Assembly: GCA_030068145.1 (NCBI GenBank)
Contig: JAPJBO010000075.1
Span: 248,001-312,000 of the forward strand
Direction: 5' to 3'
Source: Diplonema papillatum
Taxonomy: Eukaryota > Euglenozoa > Diplonemea > Diplonemida > Diplonemidae
DNA length: 64,000 bases
Shown here: positions 35,095 through 45,240 of the stretch, piece after piece
Position numbering within the stretch: position 1 is the stretch's first letter
Layout of the letters: the number at the start of each line of letters is the position of its first letter
The notes under the pieces: generated by a model
What the model saw: only the letters and a program-made list of their open reading frames with translations
What the model was told of the DNA's origin: nothing
Database searches by the model: none
Made by a program: the position numbers and the translations under genes

Positions 35095-35262
35095 TTTTTG
35101 ACTACTACTTTGCTCTTCGCGTACACCACCGTGTGTTGTTTTCTCACTCAGGACTTTGACCTGTTGCGTTAGACCCGCATGACCTCACGTCCGTTCAACA
35201 CGTGGTTCGGTAGTTACAGCACTTGGGATCCCTTCGGTTCTTTGCCTGGCTGCATCGTCGAG
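35095..35262 (-). repeat. Dispersed repeat family D
   Basis: Near full copy of the unit at 30655-30860 (words TTTTCTCACTCAGGACTTT, CTTGGGATCCCTTCGGTTC). Confidence 0.8.
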
Positions 35263-35264
35263 CA

Positions 35265-35395
35265 TTTTGTTTGTGCGTGCCGGTTGATCGTTTTCCCACT
35301 GTGTTTAAGGAATTGTGATCAACCACCAAAACGCGCTGCCTACGCTCTTTTTCGCCTGCCACAATACATTGAAGGGCAACCCGCAAGATTGTTAG
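35265..35395. repeat. Dispersed repeat family I
   Basis: Shares GTTTGTGCGTGCCGGTTGAT and ACATTGAAGGGCAACCCGCA with 52197-52345, which lies in NSA2 intron 3. Confidence 0.85.
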
Positions 35396-36087
35396 ACTAA
35401 CTTCGTACTAAAGAAAAGGGTGGGGGGTGTTGCATTTTTTTTTTTTTGTACAAGCACCCAGGGCAGGCTAGTAGCTTCATTTTGCCTCAGTTTTCCAAAT
35501 TCCGTCTCAATAGTCGATTTGCTTTTCCCGCTCTGAAACCGAGAAGCCTTTGCTTCGGCCACCCGAGCCTTCCAAAAGGGGGGGTCCGGGGGGCTCCGCC
35601 CCCCGGCAAACGGTACGGTACATTCAGGTGGAGAAAGAGTTTGCATTTCTCAGTCCGTTTGTCGCGTTAAACATACGACCAACGTACTGGTGGCACTGTT
35701 TGCCACCTGTGTGACCCTCGCCCGGCTCCCCCGGGTGCACATTCCTGAAGCCAACAGCCCATTTCAAATTCATCCACCACTCAGATACTGTGTGCTGGTA
35801 AATCATTGGCACGAGTAGATGCGGCACCGGAAATCACACGGAACAAGGCACTTGTGAAAGAAAGAATCTGTCAAGAACTCCGGGCTGCTTGTGAGCCTCG
35901 ACTCTCACTCGGCTCAGCTCCCGCGGCAGCCCCACTTCTGCCAGCCAGCCCACCATGCCCAGCGGCGACCCACCGATGCCCAGCCCCTGACCGCCAGCCC
36001 AGCCCTTGATCGCCAGCGAGCTTCCTGGCACAGCGGCCCAAAGGTCGTTTTTTGCACTTTTTATTTTTATTTTTTGAGCCGCCCGGA

Positions 36088-36367
36088 TTTCCAAATTCCG
36101 TCAGCTGACGGAATTTGGAATGGGAAGCTAATGCCCTGACCCAGGGCATTAGCTTGGTTTCCGGACCGCTGACGGCTTTTTGCGTCCTCACTCAGGAATG
36201 GACTCAACACAGCGCAACGCAACGTATCTTCGCGACAATGCTGGGCCCTGAGTGCCTTGGATTGCACATTGGCCACCTCTGCCGGGGGCCTGGGTGATGG
36301 TGTAGTGCCATTTTTTCTACCTCCTCTATATCCAAATTTGGACTGACAGTCCAAATGTGGATATAGA
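36088..36367. repeat. Cluster of three long hairpins
   Basis: A perfect 32-bp palindrome at about 36089-36121, a stem of 14 bp with a 3-nt loop at about 36125-36156, and a 20-bp stem (one mismatch, tight loop) at 36327-36367. The word GAAGCTAAT(G/C)CCCTG follows the first and third hairpins. The third would fall in the proposed exon 2 of the metacaspase-like gene. Confidence 0.9.
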
Positions 36368-38192
36368 AGCTAATCCCCTGTAAGCACCTGCTTTGTAGGA
36401 AATGCTTGAGGAGACTGCCAGTTGCGATATCAAAGGAGGTAAATGTGCTGTAGCCCACACGAAACACAGGTGTATCGGGGTTCAGTGGCGGGCGTAAGCG
36501 TTCAACAAAAAAGACCCCACTTGGTAGTTGTATTGTTTTCTCCCCCTCTAGCCTCCTTCGAAATGAGCACAAGGCAGTCCCTCGAGTATTTTTGCATACA
36601 TCCATGAACCGCATCGGTTTGCTGGTCGAAATCTGCGGGACCTGGTACCCTGCGCCGGACCGTTGGTAGAGCGTGTTGCGCACTTCGAGGAGGAGGGCTT
36701 CGAATGTCGGGTTCGTGTCTTTGGACATGGCCTGGATGAACGCCGGCGTCAGCGCGTTGCGCGTCGAGTCGGCCGTCTGGTCCCCTCGCCACCCGGACAG
36801 CATGACCACGTCGGCGGACACCTCAGGATACCCGAGCTTCTCCCTCAGCTCCAAATTCCCGTCCTTCGTGGCCCGCAGGGAGAACGGGAGGGTGACCATA
36901 GACCCGGAGTGCGCGCAGTCGCAGACGATGACGAGCCGCACGCCGTGCGGCAGCTTGGTTACCAGCAGGTCCGTCAAGTGGTCCGCCCGGAGGATTTGGA
37001 ACGGCTTGGTCGACCGGAAGTTGACCGGCAGCAGCGCTTCGTTGTAGGTGCCTTCCCGCTGGTCGTCGCGCACCTCGACTCCGTGCCCGGAAAAGTGGAG
37101 GAACAGGGTTTCGCCCGCCTTCGCGTCGGCGACGAGCCAGTCCATCGCCCGCAGCATGTTGTCCTTCGTCGGGACGTGCACTGCGTTGGCTTGCTTCTCG
37201 TCGGTCAGCACCAGCTGCTGCCCGTGGAAGCCGGCGTCGATGAGGAACGCGCGCATCGCCTTCACGTCGCCCGCGGGCGTGTCGAGCGCCTCCTTCTGCC
37301 CCGTGTAGCTCGCGCCGATCAGAAGCGCCTTTGCCGCGCCCGGCATCGGCACCATCGACGAGTGCTTCTTGTTCTTGCCCCCGGGAATGTACTCCTTCGC
37401 CGGCGGCTTCGCCGTCGACAGCTCCTGGTAGCGGATGATCGCTCCCCGTCCGCTGGCATTCGGCGAGGCTGTGCGCGTGTGTGCGTGTCTTCCTGATGGT
37501 GGAACCCCCGCGTGCGGTTCTCGTGCACTCGCGATATGGCGGACGGTCTCGACGCCTTGCGCTCCGGCGGAAGGCTGCACCGAGACTTGATACTCTCTCT
37601 CCTGGTCGCGCCGGGCTGCCGGCGGCGCTGCGGCTGCGGCGGTCGGGAACACTTGCTTTGAAGCCGGCGGCAATTCGTCGTCGGGCGGCAAATTTGGGGT
37701 CGAACCCGCTGTCGGTCTCCGGTGCAGCTGGTAGGTCGCGCCGTGCAGGACGCTGGGGAACCCGAGCACGATGTTGCAGCCGAAGCCGTCGCGGACGGTG
37801 AACGGCATGTCGAACGGGAGCCCGAAGGCCCCCCGCACGGCAGCCCGCACGTCGTCACCCGACTCGCCGGCGCAGATCCGGAACGATTCCTCGGCCTTGC
37901 TGGTCTGGTCAACGACGACGATCACCTTCCCAACCAAGGAAGCCGACGACGCCACCTTCCTCATCGTCGCCGCCACGCCCGTGTGGTCAGCGGGCGGGTG
38001 GTGGTGGGGAGTGTGGCCCGGCTGCGAAGTTCGCCCGAAAACGGCGGCGGTCGAGTCGTCGCCGGGCGCGGCCTGCCCGAGCCCAGCCGGCGGGCTGGGA
38101 AACGACAGCGGCGCAGCCGGCCGCTGCGTCCACCGGTAGCTCTGTGGGGTGGCCATCTCGGCGGCGGCGCCCCCCCGATCGGGTGAGAACAC
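36204..38192 (-). CDS. Metacaspase-like protein (C14 fold), catalytic Cys replaced
   Basis: The frame runs 662 aa from the ATG at 38192 (MFSP; an alternative Met is MATPQ at residue 13). About 85-160 looks like a ubiquitin-like or PB1-like domain, 160-280 is Pro/Ala-rich linker, and 285-520 is the caspase-like p20/p10 fold (AKALLIGASYTGQ, LVLTDEKQ). The catalytic His is present in LHFSGHG (about residue 367). The Cys motif, DCCHSG or DSCHSG in metacaspases, reads DCAHSG (TGC GCG CAC), with Ala at the nucleophile. It is thus probably a pseudoprotease. After PMRFMD the frame enters repeat family A; GTATGC at 36599 and TTACAG at 36378 would splice out 222 nt in frame and leave a 588-aa protein. 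Both forms stay open to 36204. Confidence 0.75.
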   Translation of the reverse strand: MFSPDRGGAAAEMATPQSYRWTQRPAAPLSFPSPPAGLGQAAPGDDSTAAVFGRTSQPGHTPHHHPPADHTGVAATMRKVASSASLVGKVIVVVDQTSKAEESFRICAGESGDDVRAAVRGAFGLPFDMPFTVRDGFGCNIVLGFPSVLHGATYQLHRRPTAGSTPNLPPDDELPPASKQVFPTAAAAAPPAARRDQEREYQVSVQPSAGAQGVETVRHIASAREPHAGVPPSGRHAHTRTASPNASGRGAIIRYQELSTAKPPAKEYIPGGKNKKHSSMVPMPGAAKALLIGASYTGQKEALDTPAGDVKAMRAFLIDAGFHGQQLVLTDEKQANAVHVPTKDNMLRAMDWLVADAKAGETLFLHFSGHGVEVRDDQREGTYNEALLPVNFRSTKPFQILRADHLTDLLVTKLPHGVRLVIVCDCAHSGSMVTLPFSLRATKDGNLELREKLGYPEVSADVVMLSGWRGDQTADSTRNALTPAFIQAMSKDTNPTFEALLLEVRNTLYQRSGAGYQVPQISTSKPMRFMDVCKNTRGTALCSFRRRLEGEKTIQLPSGVFFVERLRPPLNPDTPVFRVGYSTFTSFDIATGSLLKHFLQSRCLQGISFYIHIWTVSPNLDIEEVEKMALHHHPGPRQRWPMCNPRHSGPSIVAKIRCVALC
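36382..36597 (+). repeat. Dispersed repeat family A in the metacaspase-like gene
   Basis: Full-length copy, antisense to the host gene. It begins GTAAGCACCTGCTTTG and ends CCCTCGAGTATTTTTGCA. Confidence 0.88.
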
Positions 38193-38262
38193 GGCCGCCA
38201 GGGCTGACTCGGGGGTATCGTCCTCCCTTTTTCGGGGTGGGGGGGGAAAAGGTTATCTTTCT

Positions 38263-38370
38263 TTTGTTTGTGTGCGCACTCGCGGAGCTCACCTGCTTTC
38301 GGAAGTTTCATGTAGCACACTGCCAACTGCTCATTTTTAGCATTTATTGTGGTCTGGAGGTTTTTAGTAC
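38263..38370. promoter_or_regulatory. Repeated 5' flank of the metacaspase-like gene
   Basis: This stretch lies 70-180 bp upstream of the ATG and recurs almost unchanged at 43860-43960, with weaker relatives at 29240 and 28160 (core GCCAACTGCTCATTTTTAGC). A role as promoter is only inferred from position. Confidence 0.35.
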
Positions 38371-38397
38371 CAACACCCCATGGTTAACCCTATTCGC

Positions 38398-38500
38398 CAG
38401 GTCGACGACGACGATCACCTTCCCGACTAAGGAAGCCGCCGACGCCACCTTCCTCAACGTCGCCGCCATGCCCGTGTGGTCAGCAGGCGGGTGGTGACCC
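38398..38500 (-). pseudogene. Partial copy of metacaspase-like gene 5' coding part
   Basis: About 100 bp closely similar to 37913-38010 (codons around MRKVASSASLVGKVIVVVD), placed 200 bp upstream of the gene itself. Confidence 0.85.
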
Positions 38501-38832
38501 CACACACTGAAATCGACTGGGAACAACCTGAGCGATCTCTCTTAATAAAACGACCAGATAACCAGCCACGATGCCAGAGTGCATTCAGAGAACCTTAACT
38601 GCGGAGGACAACAAGCAGTCGCCACTTACGCAAGAAAGAATTTTTTTTTAGTCACACATAAACTACAGCTAGGTCTACAACCAGTTGCTGAGTTTTCACC
38701 ACTACTACTACACCTGCTGTTGCCAAACCTTCTCTTTCTACTACCCGACCCTCCCCACCGCACGTCCTCCTCAACCTAAAAGAAAGTAAGAACGCATATT
38801 ACAGACCGATACGAGCTGCATGGCAACCCCTG

Positions 38833-38890
38833 CTCAACATGCATGCGCGTGGGGGGCCCAAGGCTAAATAATAAAAAAAAAAAAAAAAAA
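38833..38890 (+). mobile_element. LINE 3'-end fragment with A tail
   Basis: Shares GCTCAACATGCATGCGCGTG and GCCCAAGGCTAAATAATAA with 40665-40712, the 3' end of the LINE that follows, and ends in an 18-A tail. Confidence 0.75.
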
Positions 38891-38892
38891 TC

Positions 38893-40712
38893 AAAGCGAA
38901 TTTCTTTCCGATGCAGGAACTCGGGCTGCATGAACGAATTATGACGCCACTGCGGGGAATATACGGGGTGCTCGTAAGGCGTTTCAAACTGCCGCTGGGA
39001 GTCGGGGACGAGTTCGAGGTGACGAACGGGATCCTCCAGGGCTGCCCGATCTCAGTCATCCTCATCAACGCGTTGCTCTCCATCCCAATGAAGGCGGTGA
39101 AGGCAGAAGCACCCGGATTGCTCACTGAATCGTACGCGGATGATGCGAATCTGATGACGAGGATCTCGGAAGCAGCCCTCCAGAAGGGAGTCGACGTAGT
39201 AGACGAGTTCTGCCGGCTCACCGGCATGGAACAACAAGACGTTTGTGTTCACGACCGTCCGTGATTACGTGTCGCGACTTCAGCTCCGGAGCACGGGGAG
39301 GAAGTTTCCCCAGGCGACAGCGCTAAAATGCCTTGGGGCCAAACTGAGCACCTCACGGAAGGGGCGCGACCACAACGACACGGCCAGGCTCGAGACCGCC
39401 ACCAGCACCGCCCACAACCTACGTCACGTCCCGATTCCGCAACCGAGCAGAGTGCTCTTAGTACAATCCGCGATCCTCCCAGCCGCGCTGGCGAGAGTAC
39501 CCTTCGCCCCAACGACCAAGGAATCCGTTGAGAAGCTGACGACCGGAGTCATGTCGGCGGTATGGGGGACGAAGAACCCGAAGCGAGCACCCGAGGCAGT
39601 TCTGGGAATCCTCGAGAAGGCGCATCTGACGGATCCGGCGACCCGGATGGCCTACAGCATAACGGGGCAATTCTACACCGCATGCCAGAGACTCCCGCAC
39701 CTCGTACCACAAGCAGCAAAGATACGGGAGATGTACGGGCCCCGCGTGACGGCGGCGCTGGGACCCGTAGGAATCGCTGTGAAGTACGGACTGGAGCCGT
39801 GCGGTCACGACTGGGCAGGCGGCCCCCTCGACGATGTAAAACGAAACGGTGAACCGTACTTGCCATTGGGCAAGTCCCCAGCAGAGCGGAACCACGATAT
39901 CCGCTCCGACCTGAAGACGCGGCTGCGGGCGAGACTCGTCGCGAGGCGCGGCAGTTATGCCGGCATCGCCGACGTCGACCTTGACGCCACCAACGCGCTG
40001 TGGAAAACGCGGGCCTGCCCCCCCAGACCGCGCGGCTCATCAGAGTGGCGATCGCCGGAGGCGTCAACACGGCGCAGCACACTTCGCGGATGCATTAGGG
40101 AGGTGACCCCGCATGTACGAGCTGCGGCAACGGGAGCGTCGAGGACGAGGCGCACATCTTCACCAACCTCCCCGCCTTCATCACCGTCATCATCACCGTC
40201 GCCCAAGACGTCATCAACGGGGAACATCATCCCCATACAAACAACCCTTCCGCGCACGCCAACCGGCGAGCCCAAAGACGCGCCTCCCAGAAGGAGGCGG
40301 AAGCGACCCCTGCAGGAGTCCTCGAAGCTCGCATCCCCGACAGGGAAGCCACGAAGATCGAAGCGATCGCGGCAGGCCGTGAACAACTCTACGCTCGATC
40401 ACGAAATGGAATGCCTGACTTCTTCCCCATCGTCGACCCGGAAACAGCCAAACCGGCCCGGAAAGTCCGCACCGCGAAAGCGAGCGGGAATTGAACTTGA
40501 CTTGGAAATGACTAGTTTGACCACATCCTCATCATCGTTGACTCTCCCGACGGACGACGTCATAAAGTAACACTAGCTCGTGAACAGTGCTCGCCTGCCT
40601 TGATGGCACTTGCACCTTGAAGATGCATGCTAATCCATGTGGTTCATGTACTTAAAAGAACTCAATGCTCAACATGCATGCGCGTGGGGGGCCCAAGGCT
40701 AAATAATAATAA
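38893..40712 (+). mobile_element. LINE (non-LTR retrotransposon), 5'-truncated and frameshifted
   Basis: The first frame (38911-39264) carries reverse transcriptase motifs NGILQGCPISVILINAL and ESYADDANLM, followed by a thumb-like part. A frameshift near 39240 moves the thumb (KTFVFTT, then LKCLGAKLS) into the frame 39245-40570. A zinc-finger-like CTSCGNGSVEDEAHIFT is encoded in a third frame at about 40105-40160. The tail encodes a basic Ser/Pro-rich C-terminus ending LPTDDVIK, then a 3'UTR ending in (TAA)n at about 40712. The upstream endonuclease region is missing. A second, shorter copy of its 3' end lies at 52797-53270. Confidence 0.8.
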
Positions 40713-40906
40713 TATAACACTCATGGGGCAAGGACGACCTCGATGGGAGACCAGTCGACAGCCTTCAGGTCAATCGCCATCTGCACGAGCAATATTTTTT
40801 GTTTGTGCGATTTAACCTGTATGTGATTTGGTTAAACCGCTGCCAACGTTCTTTTTAGCTGTAACAAATACTGTCTCCAGGGAAGCAGAAATTGGTTGTC
40901 GCAAAA

Positions 40907-41661
40907 AAGTGTCACAGATTTCGGCTTTTTTCGGATTTCTGCCGAAAATTTCCATCTGCAGGTCCGAAAATGGTCGGTTTCGAGATTTGTAGGACACGTT
41001 TGAATCCGTTGAGGACAGGGCTTTCCGAATATCTGGTCGGATAAAAATTTTGACCGACCCCCCCCCCATAAATTGAGGCCGGGTCTCCAAAAAATGGGGT
41101 CTGAAAATCGACTTTTTTTTTCTCGGCATGCGGGAACAGGTCAGATTTGACTCGCCACAGAATTCTTCGGGGGTGCCGATACGGTCCCGTGACAGAACTA
41201 CGCGATTCCTCAAAAATTTGGCGGAAAATCCCAAAACTGTGCCTGTGGTGGCAGCGTTTTGGAGCTCGTAGTGCGTGTTCTGCTTACAGTGGTGGTGTAG
41301 CGGGGGTCAAACCGCAGACTTCCTGACGGGGCACGCGAACCGCCGGAAGGATGGTTCAAATACCGAAAATGAAATCGCCCGCGTTTTTTTAGCCCGTGGT
41401 CTAACGGGTAGCACGCCCACTTGTGGTTCTGGGGGTACTTGGTTCGATTCCTGTGAGGAGTGTTTTTTTTGAGGACCGAAAATCGGCCCAAAAACGTCTA
41501 AAGTGCCATCTGGGGGTCAGATTCTTGGCTATATCGAGTTCCAAAAAGGTGCCGATACTTGCCGTGGATAGCTCTTTCCATCCCAAAAAAAATTTCCGAA
41601 TTTTGCTCAAAATTTGACCTGAACATGTCGGATATGAGGAAGCAAAATCTGTGACACGTTT
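40907..41661. mobile_element. TIR element of about 755 bp with tRNA-like insert
   Basis: Inverted ends GTGTCACAGATTT(C/T)GGCTT: left 40907-40927, right about 41641-41661. No transposase. A G/C-run and a tRNA-like segment (41393-41463) lie inside. A target duplication is not clear. Confidence 0.6.
41393..41463 (+). tRNA. tRNA-like sequence (probably pseudo)
   Basis: GTGGTCTAACGGGTAGC resembles a D-arm/A box and TTGGTTCGATTCC a T-arm/B box, followed by eight T, a Pol III terminator type. The T stem does not pair well, so a functional tRNA is unlikely. Confidence 0.3.
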
Positions 41662-41764
41662 TCGTGGAATGAGTGATAAAAAAAAATCAAAGCGAATTTC
41701 TTCTTGGTGTCGGTCGCAACACTTACAAACATGGCTAGCCGTAGTTAAAATGTATAAGCATACC

Positions 41765-41855
41765 TACTACCCTCATACCACCCGCCTCACAGCCTCAATG
41801 GTCAACCGGAGACCCTAAAACACCGAACCTCTAAACCACAATAAACGCAAATAAA
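41765..41855 (-). repeat. Dispersed repeat family J
   Basis: The complement matches 53455-53545 (GTTTATTGTGGTTTAGAGGT, then GGGTCTCCGGTTGACCATTG). Confidence 0.85.
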
Positions 41856-41941
41856 AGATTGAAGCGCCGAAGGCGCAACCACCGAAACCGACTTTGTACA
41901 CACGAAACAGAGATCTTATGAATCACCACCTTCCTGACGAA

Positions 41942-42022
41942 AATATCGGGGAGTATCGGGGAGTTTCGGGGAGTTTCGGGGAATTTCGGGGAGTTTCGGG
42001 GAAATTCGGGGAGTTTCGGGGT
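41942..42022 (+). repeat. 10-bp G-rich minisatellite
   Basis: About eight units of TCGGGGAGTT, giving GGGG runs separated by six bases, a G-quadruplex-compatible spacing. A shorter relative lies at 43441-43492. Confidence 0.9.
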
Positions 42023-42029
42023 ATTTCCT

Positions 42030-42893
42030 TTGTGGCGACCACTTTCCCTGCAGCCGGCCTTGGCGGGGAGGGGGCTACGCTATTATGCGCAGAGCGGTCC
42101 CGTGTTTGGCTATGCCCCGAAGACGAAGATAGAGGCTGAGAAGGAAGGGCAGACTGGGAGGTACAGGTTGGCACGGTTTGACACAGGTAGCGACAGGATC
42201 CGCTGCGGCAAGGAGAGCAGGAACTGTTCCACCAGAGGTCGTGCGGGTACAGAGATAATGCTCGTGCTCGAGTCGCAGCTGGGGACGAACAGGCACGCCT
42301 TCAATGATGAGGTCTGGGGGATGGACGTATTTTCCACGTAACCTCCGGCAAGAAGGGGCAGAAGAAGGTAAATTTAGTGGGCGGCGGAGACCCAGTGCAT
42401 GTGCCCAGGCCACCACCAAGGACGAGAGATCACAAAGCGAAATGCGAAGAGTGCAAGCATCGGCAAGCGTCGGTAGCGCGCTGCTGCCGAGGCACACCAC
42501 GCGACAGGGGACGGCCTCGCCGTGAAGTATTGCGAGAAGCACAGGATGACGCAGTGCGGGACGTGCAAGACGATCGCGGAATGCTGCACACCGCGGATGC
42601 CTGCCTGCAGCACGATATGCCGATGTGCGGAGTCGGCGGCAAAGAGACGGGCCTTCGCCCCTGGGGACGCCCGAAGCGACACCGAAGTCGAGACGCAGGC
42701 TGCGACCATCGGCCCAAAGCGCCACAAGGGAAGCGGCGGATGCCGGCGCCAACACCGCCATCGAGAACGCCGAAGACAAGGCGACGTCACTAGGACGGCC
42801 GCTGCAACGAAGCGGCGGCGTAAGGACTCGCCATCATCGAAGACAGAGACGTGCACTCCGCGGCGGGCAGAGGTCAAGATAAGGTACCAGTGA
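42030..42893 (+). other. Unrecognised open frames, possible exons
   Basis: Frame 42030-42341 and an overlapping pair at 42377-42793 and 42522-42893 are GC-rich. The last has paired Cys (YCEKHRMTQCGTCKTIAECC) suggesting a zinc-binding segment. I do not recognise a family. It could be an exon of an unknown gene or transposon debris. Confidence 0.25.
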
Positions 42894-43129
42894 CGAAGAG
42901 AGGTAGCACGAAGAGGTAGTCACGAAAGAGAGCAGATGCAGATTATCGCCACAGGCTCTTTGCATGCTAACCCTAACCACCAGGACCAGGGGCAGCTACG
43001 GTCGACGCAATTCGAGCGAGGAGCAACATGCACACGACGCGTCCTGTTCAGACTCCTCCTTGTGTCCAAGGACTCAAAGGCAGGTCCTGCAGGTTTTCCA
43101 ACAACTGCTGGTTCGCCTTGAGGCCCTCC

Positions 43130-43440
43130 GAATCCGCAGGCTGAAGGGTGTGCCTCAACAACTGCCCAGGAGTCAAGCTACAGTTGGTAGATGCATCCGG
43201 TTAGTAGAGGAAGAGGATCGGAGGAGGAGGAACACGGACGGCTCAAGAGAGCCGCGTCCGAAGCACACTAGCACACCTACCTGCACACCTCACCCACTTG
43301 CTCGCACCCGTCTACCCAACTACCCACCTGTTCACCCATCCACCGACCTGCCCATCACCATCCACCCATCTGTCCACTCATCTACCAACCTGAACACCTG
43401 CCCACCCACCGGCAGCCCCACTTTTTCCCACAAAAATCGG
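43130..43440. repeat. Low-complexity CCACC-rich tract
   Basis: Degenerate CCCACC/CCATCCACC words; no gene seen. Confidence 0.7.
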
Positions 43441-43593
43441 GCTGAGTATCGGGGAGTTTCGGGGAAGTGTCGGGGAGTTTCGGGGAACTTACCAGGAGCC
43501 CGGACCAGGTGGAATCAGCGAAAAGCGAGCAAAAAAGAGCGTAAACCCGGAGGAAGTCGGAAAAAACAGTCGGCGAAAAACTTGGAAAAAAGA

Positions 43594-43960
43594 CGGTGGG
43601 GAGTGTGGCCCGGCTGCGAAGTTCGCCCGAAAACGGCGGCGGTCGAGTCGTCGCCGGGCGCGGCCTGCCCGAGCCCAGCCGGCGGGCTGGGAAACGACAG
43701 CGGCGCAGCCGGCCGCTGCGTCCACCGGTAGCTCTGCGGGGTGGCCATCTCGGCGGCGGCGCCCCCGCGGTCGGGTGAGAACACGCCCGCCAGGGCTGAC
43801 TCGGGGGTATCGTCCTCCCTTTTTCGGGGTGGGGGGGGAAAAGGTTATCTTTCTTTTGTTTGTGTGCGCACTCGCGGAGCTCACCTGCTTTCGGAAGTTT
43901 CATGTAGCACTGCCAACTGCTCATTTTTAGCGTCTATTGTGGTTTGGAGGTTTTTAGTAG
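43594..43960 (-). pseudogene. 5' fragment copy of the metacaspase-like gene
   Basis: About 366 bp nearly identical to 38005-38370: the 5' flank, ATG (43784) and the first roughly 60 codons, then an abrupt break into unrelated sequence. Few differences, so it is recent. Confidence 0.9.
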
Positions 43961-44130
43961 CAGACGCGTCACTGGCGAACCACGGTTGAAACCGGAAAAT
44001 GATGAGGGGGGGGAATTGTTTTTCGTTGAACGCAAATCTTTGCCCTAAGAAGATCCACTACGGGCACAACATGCGGGCAGGGGGAGTTTCGGCAGACTCA
44101 CCCTGAGGGAACGCCGCCGTGCTTGCGCAA

Positions 44131-45046
44131 GTTTCCTAAGGTTGCTCAAGCGTGCATGTGAATGGGCCGCAACTGGGTGTAGCCAGAAGACGACATTGCT
44201 CGGAATCTCGCAGGCCTTTCGGCACTCATGTCAAGCACGAAACAGCCAGCACAAATCTCCTAAGGTTGCTCAAGCGTTAATTGGACAGAGCTGGTTGGAG
44301 GATGTAGCCAGAACACATCATCTCGCAGGCACTCATGTCAAGCACGAAACAGCCAGCACAAATCTCCTAAGGTTGCTTAAGCGTTAATTGGACAGAGCTG
44401 GTTGGAGGATGTAGCCAGAACACATAATCTCGCAGGCCTTTCGGCACTCATGTCAAGCACGAAACAGCCAGCACAAATCTCCTAAGGTTGCTCAAGCGTT
44501 AATTGGACAGAGCTGGTTGGAGGATGTAGCCAGAACACATAATCTCGCAGGCCTTTCGGCACTCATGTCAAGCACGAAACAGCCAGCACAAATCTCCTAA
44601 GGTTGCTCAAGCGCTAATTGGACAGAACTGGTTGGAGGATGTAGCCAGAACACATAATCTCGCAGGCCTTTCGGCACTCATGTCAAGCACGAAACAGCCC
44701 GCACAAGTTTCCTAAGGTTGCTCAAGCGTGCATGTGAATGGGCCGCAACTGGGTGTAGCCAGAAGACGACATTGCTCGGAACCTCGCAGGCATTTCGGCA
44801 CTCATGTCAAGCACGAAACAGCCAGCACAAATTTCCTAAAGTTGCTCAAGCGTTAATTGGACAGAGCTGGTTGGAGGATGTAGCCAGAACACATAATCTC
44901 GCAGGCCTGTCGGCACTCATGTCAAGCACGAAACAGCCAGCACAAATCTCCTAAGGTTGCTCAAGCGTTAATTGGACAGAACTGGTTGGAGGATGTAGCC
45001 AGAACACATAATCTGGCCTTTCGGCACTCATGTCAAGCAGCATGCC
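44131..45046. repeat. 115-bp tandem repeat with length variants
   Basis: CCTAAGGTTGCTCAAGCG (or a near variant) occurs at 44135, 44259, 44366, 44481, 44596, 44711, 44835 and 44950, giving periods 124, 107, 115, 115, 115, 124, 115. The 124-bp type (with GAATGGGCCGCAACTGGG) recurs every five units. Confidence 0.95.
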
Positions 45047-45054
45047 GTGCTGTT

Positions 45055-45240
45055 GCGAAAGCGAGTTCAACGACGATGGACGCAGCAATGCTGCCGCGTT
45101 CCCCTTCGGTCTGCATCTCTTCGTCTCCGCTCGCCGCCCTGAGGCTGCGACGATTCTCTAAGTTACAAGAGCGATCCGCCGCGGGGGGGGTTTAGCAAGA
45201 ACGTGCTCTGGTTCCGTCTGCGCTGTGTTTCGGTCCTTTA
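45055..45240. repeat. Segment duplicated at 48770-48960
   Basis: About 185 bp of high similarity (CAGCAATGCTGCCGC, GGCTGCGACGATTCTCT). The surrounding 45241-45780 holds purine-rich low-complexity sequence and no supported gene. Confidence 0.88.

Noticed and set aside
42960-42975. Telomere-like CTAACCCTAACC
   Set aside because: Only about two units; no array.
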